Source of the DNA: Propionibacteriaceae bacterium
GTDB taxonomy: Bacteria > Actinomycetota > Actinomycetes > Propionibacteriales > Propionibacteriaceae
Length of the DNA: 64,000 nucleotides
Reading direction: 5' to 3'
NCBI GenBank assembly: GCA_025965155.1
Contig: JAOPXN010000096.1
Coordinates: 19,138 to 83,137 of the forward strand
How positions within the stretch are numbered: position 1 is the first letter of the stretch; every line of letters begins with the position of its first letter. This document shows, in pieces, positions 54,009-62,468 of this stretch. The notes under the pieces were generated by a model. The model ran no database searches. It saw nothing but the letters and a program-made list of their open reading frames with translations, and was not told the origin of the DNA. Made by a program: the position numbers and the translations under genes.

Positions 54009-54884
54009 ATGAATAGCGCCGCCGTCGTCTCTGAGGTGCTGCGCTGGTACGACGCCACGGCGCGTGACCTTCCCTGGCGGCGCCCGGAGGCGACCCCGTG
54101 GCAGATCATGGTGAGCGAGTTCATGCTGCAGCAGACCCCGGTCAGCAGGGTGCTGGTGCCGTGGCAGGAGTGGGTGGACCGCTGGCCGGCACCGGCGGCG
54201 CTGGCTGCGGCACCGGCCGGCGAGGCGGTCAGAGCCTGGGGGCGCCTTGGCTATCCCCGGCGAGCGCTCCGGCTGCATGCAGCCGCCACCGTGATCACCG
54301 ACGAACATGACGGCCAGGTCCCCAACGACCGTGACAAGCTGCTGGCGCTGCCCGGCGTCGGCAGCTACACCGCGGCGGCCATCCTCAGCTTCGCCTTTGG
54401 CCAACGGCAGGTCGTCCTCGACACCAACGTCCGCCGAGTGCTGGCCCGGGTCGCCGGCGGCGTCCAGTTTCCGGGAGCCGCGCCGACCCGGGCGGAGTCG
54501 GCGGTCGCCGAGGAGTTCCTGCCTAGGCATGCGCCCCGAGCAGCCCGTTGGGCGGCTGCGTCGATGGAGCTGGGCGCGCTCACCTGTACAGCCGCCAGCC
54601 CACGCTGCCGGGACTGCCCGATCCGCAGCCGGTGCGCATGGTTCCAGTCCGGCTGCCCGGCCTGGACCGGCCCGCTACGGCGCGGCCAGTCGTACCAGGG
54701 CACCGATCGGCAGTGCCGGGGGGCGCTCTTGGCGGTGCTCCGCTCCAGCGACGAACCGGTGCGCCGCAGCGAGCTGGCCGGCGCGTGGCCGGACCAGCTG
54801 CAGTACCAGCGCGCCCTCGCCTCACTGCTGGCCGACGGACTGGTCGTCACCGCCACTGCCGACACACTCGCGCTGCCGCACTGA
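54009..54884 (+). CDS. mutY: Adenine DNA glycosylase MutY
   Basis: Removes adenine mispaired with 8-oxoguanine. 291 residues: helix-hairpin-helix GPD fold with catalytic Glu in SEFMLQQTPVSRV, HhH LPGVGSYTAAAIL, catalytic Asp in VLDTNVRRVLAR, and a 4Fe-4S site with spacing Cx6Cx2Cx5C in CTAASPRCRDCPIRSRC. The C-terminal nudix-like 8-oxoG domain of E. coli MutY is absent or reduced, as usual in actinobacteria. With MutT1 in this window it forms two arms of the GO system. Confidence 0.94.
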   Translation: MNSAAVVSEVLRWYDATARDLPWRRPEATPWQIMVSEFMLQQTPVSRVLVPWQEWVDRWPAPAALAAAPAGEAVRAWGRLGYPRRALRLHAAATVITDEHDGQVPNDRDKLLALPGVGSYTAAAILSFAFGQRQVVLDTNVRRVLARVAGGVQFPGAAPTRAESAVAEEFLPRHAPRAARWAAASMELGALTCTAASPRCRDCPIRSRCAWFQSGCPAWTGPLRRGQSYQGTDRQCRGALLAVLRSSDEPVRRSELAGAWPDQLQYQRALASLLADGLVVTATADTLALPH

Positions 54885-54896
54885 CTGAGCGGGTGC

Positions 54897-54902
54897 TACG
54901 GT
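54897..54902 (+). promoter_or_regulatory. -10 box (TACGGT) for GntR gene
   Basis: TACGGT ends 8 nt before ATG 54911, one or two more than the other leaderless candidates. Confidence 0.4.
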
Positions 54903-54910
54903 CACCACCG

Positions 54911-55279
54911 ATGCACATCCACATCGACCCGGACGTAGTCACAGCGCCGTTCGAGCAGATCCGTACCCAGATCGCGACCATGGTCAGCGACGGCACCCTG
55001 TCAGCGGGCACCAAGCTCCCGACCGTACGACAGCTGGCGACCGAGCTCGGCCTGGCCGCCAACACCGTGGCGAAGGCCTACCGCGAGCTGGAGTCGGACG
55101 GTGTGATCAGCACCGACGGTCGTCGGGGCAGCTTCGTGCGCAGCACAGTGGTCAGCGGCGGCCCGGCACCCGACCTCCGCGCGGCCGCCGAAGCGTACGT
55201 CCTGGTGACCCGCCGGGCCGGGCTGTCCCAGCCGGAAGCCCTCCGGCTGGTCGAGCAGAGCTGGAGCCGCTCGCAATGA
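54911..55279 (+). CDS. GntR family regulator (YtrA type)
   Basis: 122 residues. Winged-helix GntR domain (about 8-75: PFEQIRTQIATMVSDGTLSA, LPTVRQLATELGLAANTVAKAYRELESDGVI split around the recognition helix) plus a short two-helix C-terminus, the YtrA form that usually controls ABC transporters. None is adjacent; the next genes are an oxidoreductase and a glycosidase-like gene. The final codons lie inside a 17-bp tandem repeat. Confidence 0.87.
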   Translation: MHIHIDPDVVTAPFEQIRTQIATMVSDGTLSAGTKLPTVRQLATELGLAANTVAKAYRELESDGVISTDGRRGSFVRSTVVSGGPAPDLRAAAEAYVLVTRRAGLSQPEALRLVEQSWSRSQ

Positions 55280-55320
55280 CCACAGCCTCGCAATGACCAC
55301 AGTCTCGCAATGACCACAGC
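55270..55320. repeat. 17-bp tandem repeat, three units, overlapping GntR stop
   Basis: Unit CTCGCAATGACCACAGC at 55270 and 55304, and with final T at 55287. The first unit contains the GntR gene's TGA; each unit carries TGA in the same place, and the 17-bp period shifts the frame. Confidence 0.92.
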
Positions 55321-55387
55321 ACAGACCGCCCGGTCGCGCCGCCGCGGCTGACCCGGCCACCCACCCAACCCGCACGAGGAGACCCCG

Positions 55388-56224
55388 ATGACCGCCCTTG
55401 CCCCGACCATCCCGTTGCTGCACGGCGCCCAGATCCCGGTGATCGGACTGGGTACCTGGCCGCTCCGAGGTGCCGAAGCTGCGGCGGCCGTCCGTACCGC
55501 GCTCGAGGCCGGCTACCGGCTGGTCGACACCGCGGAGAACTACCAGAACGAGGACGGAGTCGGGCAAGGGATCCGCGACTCCGGCATCGACCGGTCGGAG
55601 ATCTTCGTCACCACGAAGTTCAACAAGCGGTGGCACAGCGTCGAGGGCGCCCGGCAGGCCTTCGAGGCCAGCTGTCAGCGGCTCGGTGTCGACTACATCG
55701 ACCTGCTGCTGATCCACTGGCCGAACCCCGACCAGGACCGGTACGTGCAGGCGGTCAAGGGTCTGGCTGCGTTGCTTGAGGCGGGCTCCGTCCGCGCCAT
55801 CGGGTCCTCCAACTTCAAACCGGCCCATCTTCAGCGCGTGATCGAGGCGACCGGCATCGTGGTGGACGTGAACCAGATCCAGCTGAGCCCGTACACGACG
55901 AGGGAGAGCACCCGGGCGTTCGATGCGGAGCACGGCATCGTGACGGAGTCGTGGAGCCCGATCGGCGGGTCCAACGACGACCTCCGGTCGGACCCGGTGA
56001 TCACCGCCATCGCCGAGCGGCACGGCAAGACTCCGGCCCAAGTGGTGCTGCGCTGGCACGTTCAGCTCGGTCTGGTCACCATCCCGAAGTCGGGCCACCC
56101 CGGCCGGATCGCGGAGAACATCGATATCTTCGACTTCGAGCTGGACGCCGACGAGATGGCCTCGATCAACGCACTGGACCAAGGCGAGGCCGCGGCGACC
56201 GACTCCGACACCACCGGCCACTGA
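55388..56224 (+). CDS. Aldo/keto reductase
   Basis: NADPH-dependent carbonyl reductase, 278 residues, TIM barrel. Catalytic tetrad visible: Asp and Tyr in GYRLVDTAENYQNE, Lys in VTTKFNKRWH, His in DLLLIHWPNP. NADPH region IPKSGHPGRIAENI. Close to the 2,5-diketo-gluconate reductase/AKR5 group. GAGGAG lies 6 nt before the ATG. Followed 27 bases later by a GH43-like gene, suggesting sugar metabolism. Confidence 0.92.
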   Translation: MTALAPTIPLLHGAQIPVIGLGTWPLRGAEAAAAVRTALEAGYRLVDTAENYQNEDGVGQGIRDSGIDRSEIFVTTKFNKRWHSVEGARQAFEASCQRLGVDYIDLLLIHWPNPDQDRYVQAVKGLAALLEAGSVRAIGSSNFKPAHLQRVIEATGIVVDVNQIQLSPYTTRESTRAFDAEHGIVTESWSPIGGSNDDLRSDPVITAIAERHGKTPAQVVLRWHVQLGLVTIPKSGHPGRIAENIDIFDFELDADEMASINALDQGEAAATDSDTTGH

Positions 56225-56251
56225 GCCAGCGCATCGCTACCCAGGAGAAAA

Positions 56252-57199
56252 ATGACGCAGGCGTCCGCCCCGCTGTTCCGTGACCCGATCTTCGACGGAG
56301 CGGCGGACCCGACGGTGATCTACAACCCGCTGGAGCAGGCGTGGTGGATGGTCTACACCAACCGGCGGACCACCATCACGCTGGAGGAAGGACTCTCCTG
56401 GCTGTTCGGCAGCGATCTCGGTGTCGCATCTTCCAGCGACGGGGGCGCCAGCTGGCACTACCGCGGCATCCTGGAAGGGCTGCCTTTCGAGTGGGGACGC
56501 GGAACGTTCTGGGCTCCGGAGATCTTCGCTCACGACGGGATCTTCCACATGTACGTCAGCTACATCCGTGGCATCCCGAGCCCCGGAGCGGACCTGCCCA
56601 TGCACATCCACCACTACACCAGCCCGGATCTGATCAGCTGGACCCACCATGGACCGCTGCCGCTCAACTCCGACCGGGTGATCGATGCCTGCGTGATCGA
56701 GCGTCCAGGGGGCGGGTTCCGCATGTGGTACAAGGATCAGGCGGGCGGCTCGGTTACCTGGGCGGCCGACAGTGACGACCTGTTCGACTGGACTGTGATC
56801 GGTCAGGTGCTGGCGACACCGACCGGGCATGAGGGGCCCAACGTCTTCGCCTTCGGCGGGTACTACTGGCTGCTGGTGGACAGCTGGGCCGGCCAGCTGG
56901 CGTACCGGTCGACCGACGTCGACACCTGGGAGCCCGCCGGCACCATCCTCGCCGGTCAGCATGGCGAGCGGTTCGCCCGTACCGACGACGTCGGCCCGGG
57001 CCTGCATGCCGATGTCGTGGTCGACGGCGACCGCGCCTGGGCCTTCTACTTCACCCACCCTGACCGGCCTGGCCAGCACCACCCCACCATCCGCAGTCGG
57101 CGGTCGTCGATCCAGGTGGTCGAGCTCAAGGTGGTCGATGGTCAGCTGGTCTGCGACCGGGACCAGGTGCCGGTGCCGGCGTTGCGCCCGACGCCGTAG
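56252..57199 (+). CDS. Glycoside hydrolase family 43-like five-bladed propeller protein
   Basis: 315 residues, no signal peptide. Candidate acidic residues in the GH43/32 arrangement: Asp in DGAADPTVIYNP (blade 1), Asp in DRVIDACVIE (blade 3) and Glu in GHEGPNVFAF (blade 4), with FWAPEIFAHDGIFHMYVS between. Substrate unknown; arabinofuranosides, xylosides or galactosides are typical. AGGAGA precedes the ATG. Operon with the aldo/keto reductase. Confidence 0.8.
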   Translation: MTQASAPLFRDPIFDGAADPTVIYNPLEQAWWMVYTNRRTTITLEEGLSWLFGSDLGVASSSDGGASWHYRGILEGLPFEWGRGTFWAPEIFAHDGIFHMYVSYIRGIPSPGADLPMHIHHYTSPDLISWTHHGPLPLNSDRVIDACVIERPGGGFRMWYKDQAGGSVTWAADSDDLFDWTVIGQVLATPTGHEGPNVFAFGGYYWLLVDSWAGQLAYRSTDVDTWEPAGTILAGQHGERFARTDDVGPGLHADVVVDGDRAWAFYFTHPDRPGQHHPTIRSRRSSIQVVELKVVDGQLVCDRDQVPVPALRPTP

Positions 57200-57204
57200 C
57201 CGGC

Positions 57205-57223
57205 GCCCGGAACGGCACCGGGC
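57205..57223. terminator. Hairpin between convergent GH43-like and EamA genes
   Basis: GCCCGG-n7-CCGGGC, 6-bp stem, 5 bases after the upstream stop and 4 bases from the EamA stop. Confidence 0.45.
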
Positions 57224-57226
57224 AGC

Positions 57227-58111
57227 TCAGGCAACTGGCTCCGCCGGGGGACGCGAAGTCTTCGTTGCTCCGACGCTCGCCGCGACTACGCACACCATCG
57301 CGAGCCACTGGCTCGCGCTGAGGAACTCCGACAGCAAGATCATCGCGGCCAACGCCGCGGCGGCCGGCTCCAGGCTCATCAAGATGCCGAACACCCGCGG
57401 CGGGATCCTCCGCAGCGCCGTCAGCTCCAGGCTGTAGGGGATCACCGAGGAGAGCAGCCCGATGGCGACGCCGAGCAGCAGCACCTTCGGCTCCAGCAGG
57501 GTGGAACCTGCCTCGATGATGGCCGGCGGCGCCAGCACGGCCGCGCCGACCAGACTGGCGATGACCAGCCCGGAGATCCCCGGCCACCGCTTCCCGGTCT
57601 GCGCGCTGAGCAGGATGTAGGCCGCCCAGCCCGCGCCGGCGAGCAGGGCGAACAGGACGCCGGGCAGGTTGAGGTTGCTGGGGCTGAAGCCGAGCAGCAG
57701 TACCCCTGCCGCAGCGAGCGCGACCCAGACCAGGTCACGGGGGCGCCGGGACCCGACGACGGCGACCGCCAGCGGACCCAGGAACTCGATGGTGACAGCG
57801 ACGCCGAGCGGGATCCGCGCGAACGACTGGTAGATCGCCCAGTTCATCGTCAGCAGGGCGACCCCGAACGCCAGGGCCACCAGCCAGTCCTGGCGCCGGT
57901 GACCCCGTAGCCGGGGCCGGACCACCAGCACGAAGATCACGGCCGAGGTGACCAGGCGCATCCACACCATGGCGGTCGGTGGAACCAGGCCGAACAGGTC
58001 CTTGGCGATGGCCGCCCCGAACTGCACCGACCAAATCCCGCCGATCACCAGCCAGACTGCCGGGATCCGGTCGATCCTTCGCTGCGGCTGGTCCCTGTGA
58101 AGCACCCGCAC
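57227..58111 (-). CDS. EamA family transporter (RhtA-like)
   Basis: 294 residues, ten predicted helices in two EamA repeats. Typical phrases: GGIWSVQFGAAIAKDLF, PPTAMVWMRLVTSAVIF, LTMNWAIYQSFARIPLGVAVTIEFLGPLAVA (split by the motif core), GLLSSVIPYSLELTALRRIP and LMSLEPAAAALAAMILL. RhtA/YdcZ-type members export threonine, homoserine or related metabolites; substrate not known here. Confidence 0.87.
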   Translation of the reverse strand: MRVLHRDQPQRRIDRIPAVWLVIGGIWSVQFGAAIAKDLFGLVPPTAMVWMRLVTSAVIFVLVVRPRLRGHRRQDWLVALAFGVALLTMNWAIYQSFARIPLGVAVTIEFLGPLAVAVVGSRRPRDLVWVALAAAGVLLLGFSPSNLNLPGVLFALLAGAGWAAYILLSAQTGKRWPGISGLVIASLVGAAVLAPPAIIEAGSTLLEPKVLLLGVAIGLLSSVIPYSLELTALRRIPPRVFGILMSLEPAAAALAAMILLSEFLSASQWLAMVCVVAASVGATKTSRPPAEPVA

Positions 58112-58161
58112 ACTCTGCCAGACCAGCGTGTCCGGCCTTCCGCCATCCCACCCACCAGCAT

Positions 58162-58225
58162 CGCCGACTAGTCAGTTCTCCCTCGACACGCCGACGAGGG
58201 GGCGGAGGGTGTGACTACTCGGCGG
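58162..58225. repeat. Palindromic intergenic repeat, copy E
   Basis: CGCCGACTAGTCAG at 58162 and TGACTACTCGGCGG ending 58225, with CGACACGCC in the middle as in copies B and D. Between the EamA gene and clpC. Confidence 0.7.
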
Positions 58226-58232
58226 AAATGGG

Positions 58233-58284
58233 AGAGGCCCCTCGCGGGCCGGATGCCGTGGCATGCCGGGCGCGAGAGGCCTCT
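58233..58284 (-). terminator. Terminator downstream of clpC
   Basis: Long hairpin: AGAGGCCCCTCGC / GCGAGAGGCCTCT (one mismatch) enclosing a second stem CCGGATGCC / GGCATgCCGG. Starts 34 bases after the clpC stop on the minus strand. Confidence 0.6.
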
Positions 58285-58317
58285 GGCCTCAGCTGCCCCC
58301 CTTAGGGGATCAGCCGA

Positions 58318-60855
58318 TTAGTCGTTGCTCTGCTCGGTGCCTTCGCCGAGACTGTCGATGATCCCGTCGAACTCAACCGGCGGAACGTCAGGCGCTGAGC
58401 TCTGCTCGTTGCCGGTGAAGGTGAACGGGAGCTCCGAACCGGGGTCGGCCGCGTCGACGACAACAATCTCGCCGGCCTTCAGCTCGCCGAACAGGATCCG
58501 CTCCGCCAGGTGATCCTCGATGTCGCGCTGCATGGCCCGACGCAACGGCCGAGCACCCATCACTGGGTCGAAGCCACGCTGGGCGATCAGGGTCTTGGCC
58601 GCCGGGGTGAGCTCGATGCCCATGTCCCGGTCCTTCAGCCGACCCTCGATCTCGGCCAGCATCAGGTCGACGATCCGCTCGATGTCTTCCTGGGTCAGCT
58701 GGCGGAAGACCACGATCTCGTCCACGCGGTTCAAGAACTCCGGCCGGAAGTGCTGCTTCAGCTCATCGGCGACCTTGTTCTTCATCTTCTCGTACGAGCC
58801 CTCGGTGTCACCGGACTTGCTGAACCCGAGGCTGACGCTCTTGGCGATGTCGCGAGTACCCAGGTTGGTGGTCATCACGATCACCGTGTTCTTGAAGTCA
58901 ACGACCCGGCCCTGGGCGTCGGTCAGCCGACCTTCATCCAGGATCTGCAGCAGCGAGTTGAAGATGTCCGGGTGGGCCTTCTCGACCTCGTCGAACAACA
59001 CCACGCTGAACGGCTTGCGCCGTACCTTCTCCGTCAGCTGGCCACCCTCTTCGTACCCGACGTAGCCGGGAGGTGATCCGAACAGCCGGGAGGCTGTGTG
59101 CTTCTCGGAGTACTCACTCATGTCGAGCGAGATCAGCGCGTTCTCATCGCCGAACAGGAACTCGGTCAGCGCCTTCGTCAGCTCGGTCTTACCGACACCG
59201 GACGGGCCGGCGAAGATGAACGAACCGCTCGGACGCTTGGGGTCCTTCAGCCCGGCCCGAGTACGACGGATGGAACGAGACAGCGCCCGTACCGCGTCGT
59301 GCTGGCCGATGTAGCGCTTGCCCAGCTCCTGCTCCATCCGGAGCAGCCTGGACGACTCCTCCTCGGTGAGCTTGAAGACCGGGATACCGGTCGAGGACGA
59401 CAGCACCTCGGCGATGATCTCCTCATCGACCTCGGCCACCACGTCCAGGTCACCGGACTTCCACTGCGCCTCCCGCTCGGCGCGCGCGGTCAGCAGCTTC
59501 TTCTCGTCGTCGCGCAGCCCGGCCGCCCGCTCGAAGTCCTGGGCGTCGATGGCCGCTTCCTTCTCCAGCCGCACGCCGGCGATCTTCTCGTCGAACTCAC
59601 GCAGGTCCGGCGGAGCGGTCATCCGGCGGATCCGCAACCGTGCACCGGCCTCGTCGATCAGGTCGATCGCCTTGTCCGGCAGGAACCGGTCGGAGATGTA
59701 GCGGTCAGCCATCTGCGCCGCCGCCACCAGGGCCTGGTCGGTGATCGTGACGCGGTGGTGCGCCTCGTACCGGTCACGCAGACCACGGAGGATGTCGATG
59801 GTGTGGGCGATGGACGGCTCCGCCACCTGGATCGGCTGGAAACGCCGTTCCAGCGCAGCGTCCTTCTCGACGTACTTGCGGTACTCGTCCAAGGTGGTGG
59901 CGCCGATGGTCTGCAGCTCACCGCGAGCCAACATCGGCTTCAGGATGCTGGCGGCGTCGATGGCACCCTCTGCGGCGCCCGCCCCCACCAGCGTGTGGAT
60001 CTCATCGATGAACAGCACCACATCGCCACGGGTGCGGATCTCTTTGAGGACCTTCTACAGGCGCTCCTCGAAGTCGCCGCGGTACCGAGAACCGGCCACC
60101 AGGGCGCCGAGGTCGAGGGTGTAGATCTGCTTGTCGCGGAGCGTCTCCGGCACGTCGCCGCGGACGATGGCCTGGGACAGGCCTTCCACGACGGCGGTCT
60201 TGCCGACGCCCGGCTCCCCGATCAGCACCGGGTTGTTCTTGGTACGTCGGGACAGAACTGTCATGACCCGCTCGATCTCGGTCTCCCGACCGATCACCGG
60301 GTCAAGCTTGTTCTCCCGGGCCGCTTGGGTCAGGTTGCGCCCGAACTGGTCAAGCACCATCGAGGACGACGGCGCGCTGCCGGTCTCGGGGGCACCGGAG
60401 GTCGATGCCTCCTTGCCCTGGAACCCGCTTAACAATTGAAGGACTTGGTTACGAACTCTATTGAGGTCAGCGCCCAGCTTCACCAATACCTGGGCGGCGA
60501 CACCTTCACCCTCGCGGATCAGTCCCAGCAAGATGTGTTCAGTGCCAATGTAGGAGTGATTGATCTGAAGCGCTTCTCGAAGACTCAGCTCCAGAACCTT
60601 CTTGGCGCGCGGCGTGAAAGGAATGTGCCCGCTAGGTGACTGCTGACCATGACCGATGATCTCTTCGACCTTCTGCCGGACAGCCTCGAGCGAAATACCC
60701 AGTGACTCCAATGCCTTTGCCGCTACACCTTCACCTTCGTGAATGAGCCCGAGCAGGATGTGTTCGGTCCCGATGTAGTTGTGGTTCAGCATGCGGGCCT
60801 CTTCTTGCGCCAGCACGACGACGCGACGGGCCCGATCGGTAAACCGCTCAAACAT
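58318..60855 (-). pseudogene. clpC: ATP-dependent Clp protease ATPase ClpC, interrupted by in-frame TAG
   Basis: AAA+ unfoldase feeding ClpP. Read through, it is 845 residues of full-length ClpC: two N-terminal Clp repeats ([19 protein letters not shown]), D1 Walker [11 protein letters not shown] and Walker [15 protein letters not shown]-containing middle domain, D2 Walker A GPSGVGKTEL, Walker B VVLFDEVEKAH. At 60055-60057 a TAG replaces the first Lys codon of the conserved [15 protein letters not shown], leaving a 266-residue fragment that lacks D1 Walker B and all of D2. The frame resumes at the next codon with no other lesion, so this is one base change (AAG to TAG), either real or a sequencing error. 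GAGGAG precedes ATG 60855. Confidence 0.85.
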
Positions 60856-61088
60856 GATTGCTCCTCGCTTTGGGTGCCGCTGAGTCACCCCGGCGATGGG
60901 GCAGGCACCTGGTCCCAACTCTAGTCGGCTCTCTATGGCAGCGAGGTACCCCCACGTAACGACCGTGTGAGAACCCGTCAGCCGACTTTGTGAGCCGATA
61001 GAGGTTCAACCGTGCAGCCTGCGCACATGTTCCCTAACGAGGGCCGGATCTTGTCCAAGACACCGATCCGCACCGTCCACAGACTGAA
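60856..61088. other. Intergenic region upstream of clpC
   Basis: No gene seen. On the minus strand it should hold the clpC promoter; CATAGAG near 60930 is a weak -10 candidate without a good -35. No clear ClgR or HspR (HAIR) operator could be recognised. Confidence 0.4.
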
Positions 61089-61125
61089 CCGCTCTGGGCG
61101 AACGACGCTCGTTCGCCCAGAGCGG
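61089..61125 (-). terminator. Terminator downstream of lsr2
   Basis: Perfect 17-bp stem (arms 61089-61105 and 61109-61125, beginning CCGCTCTGGGCG) with a 3-nt loop, 33 bases after the lsr2 stop. No T-run, common in actinobacterial terminators. Confidence 0.75.
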
Positions 61126-61158
61126 ACAGCAGGACCCCGCTGTAGGCAGTAGCAGTGC

Positions 61159-61479
61159 CTACCCGTGCGCGTTCTCGAATGCCTCCCGCACCTCCGCGGA
61201 CACCCGACCCCGGCTACTGACCTCGTAGCCGTTTTCATGTGCCCAGGCCCGGATGTCGCTAGTCGTTGATCCGACGCTCGTCTTCCCCCCACGACGACGG
61301 CGTCCACCGATCTTGCGCGCGTTGGCCACCCACGGTGCCAACGCGTCCCGTAATGCCCCTGCATTGTCTGCGGAGAGGTCGATCTCGTACTCCGCCCCGT
61401 CCAACCCGAAAACGACAGTTTCGTCGGCGGTACCGCCGTCGTAATCGTCCTCGAGAATGATTTGAACCCGTTGCGCCAC
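61159..61479 (-). CDS. lsr2: Nucleoid-associated protein Lsr2
   Basis: Small xenogeneic silencer/nucleoid protein that bridges AT-rich DNA. 106 residues: N-terminal oligomerisation beta-sheet (VQIILEDDYDGGTADETVVFGLDG), a basic linker, and a C-terminal DNA-binding helix pair with the AT-hook-like RGR in YEVSSRGRVSAEVREAF. GTG 61479 follows GGAAGG. Actinobacterial hallmark. Confidence 0.95.
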   Translation of the reverse strand: MAQRVQIILEDDYDGGTADETVVFGLDGAEYEIDLSADNAGALRDALAPWVANARKIGGRRRRGGKTSVGSTTSDIRAWAHENGYEVSSRGRVSAEVREAFENAHG

Positions 61480-61538
61480 TGTCTTCCTTCCAACTCCCCC
61501 GTTGTGAGCACCTGACGCCAATAGATTACACCGATGAA

Positions 61539-62468
61539 CTACGCAGTTGAGACGAAATCCAAGGCGATATCGAGAATGGGCGCGGAGTGCGTTATGGCGC
61601 CGACGGCGACAAAGTCGACGCCGGTAGCGGCGATCGTTTGGGCGGTGTCCACGGTCAGCCCGCCGCTGGCTTCGAACCGCGCCTTTGCGCCGAGCTCGGC
61701 GACGATCAATTGCATGGTGTCGGCAGACATATTGTCCAACAGCACGTCGTCGGCGCCGGCAGCCACGACGTCGCGCGCCTGCTGCACCGACGTCACCTCC
61801 ACCTGTACCGGGATGCTCGGGTACGCAGCGCGGACAGCTTCGTAGGCGTTCACCACCCCACCGGCCGCGATGACATGGTTGTCCTTGATGAGTGCAGCAT
61901 CGGCCAGGCACATCCGGTGGTTCACCCCTCCGGCCACCCGGACTGCGTACTTCTGCAGCATCCGCAGGCCCGGGACGGTCTTGCGGGAGTCCCTGATCCG
62001 GGTACGGCTACCGGCCAGGGCCTGCACCCAGGCGGAGGTGGCGGTCGCCACCCCCGACATCAAGGTGACCAGGTTCAGCGCCACCCGCTCCGCGGTGAGC
62101 AAGGCCCTGGTGTTGCCGGTGACGCGGAGCAGCACCTCATCGCGGACGACCTGGTCGCCGTCGGTGGCCAGCACCTCGATTCGGAAGTCGCCGGCCGCCG
62201 AGCAGAGCAGCGCGACCGCGTACGCGGCCACCGACAGGCCCGCCAGGGTGCCCGGCTTGCGTACGACGAAGATCCCGGTGGCTGTGGCCGCGGCGTCGAT
62301 GGTGGCGTAGGAGGTGACATCGACCCCGGCACCGGTCCCGGTCCCAAGAACACCGCGCCCGCCGAGGTCCTCCTCCAGCGCCTCGGTCACGATCCGATGC
62401 ACAGCGTCGACATCGAGACCGTCGGCGCGTAACCACTCCGCTACCTGGCTCAACTCGGTGCAGATCAT
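61539..62468 (-). CDS. nadC: Nicotinate-nucleotide pyrophosphorylase (quinolinate phosphoribosyltransferase)
   Basis: Converts quinolinate and PRPP to nicotinate mononucleotide. 309 residues. Conserved ERVALNLVTLMSGVATAT, DSRKTVPGLRMLQKYAVRVAGG (split), HRMCLADAALIKDNHV, and a C-terminal GGLTVDTAQ / GVDFVAVGAITHS phosphate site. ATG overlaps the nadB stop by four bases. Its Rex-relevant product is NAD+, though no operator is visible here. Confidence 0.95.
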   Translation of the reverse strand: MICTELSQVAEWLRADGLDVDAVHRIVTEALEEDLGGRGVLGTGTGAGVDVTSYATIDAAATATGIFVVRKPGTLAGLSVAAYAVALLCSAAGDFRIEVLATDGDQVVRDEVLLRVTGNTRALLTAERVALNLVTLMSGVATATSAWVQALAGSRTRIRDSRKTVPGLRMLQKYAVRVAGGVNHRMCLADAALIKDNHVIAAGGVVNAYEAVRAAYPSIPVQVEVTSVQQARDVVAAGADDVLLDNMSADTMQLIVAELGAKARFEASGGLTVDTAQTIAATGVDFVAVGAITHSAPILDIALDFVSTA

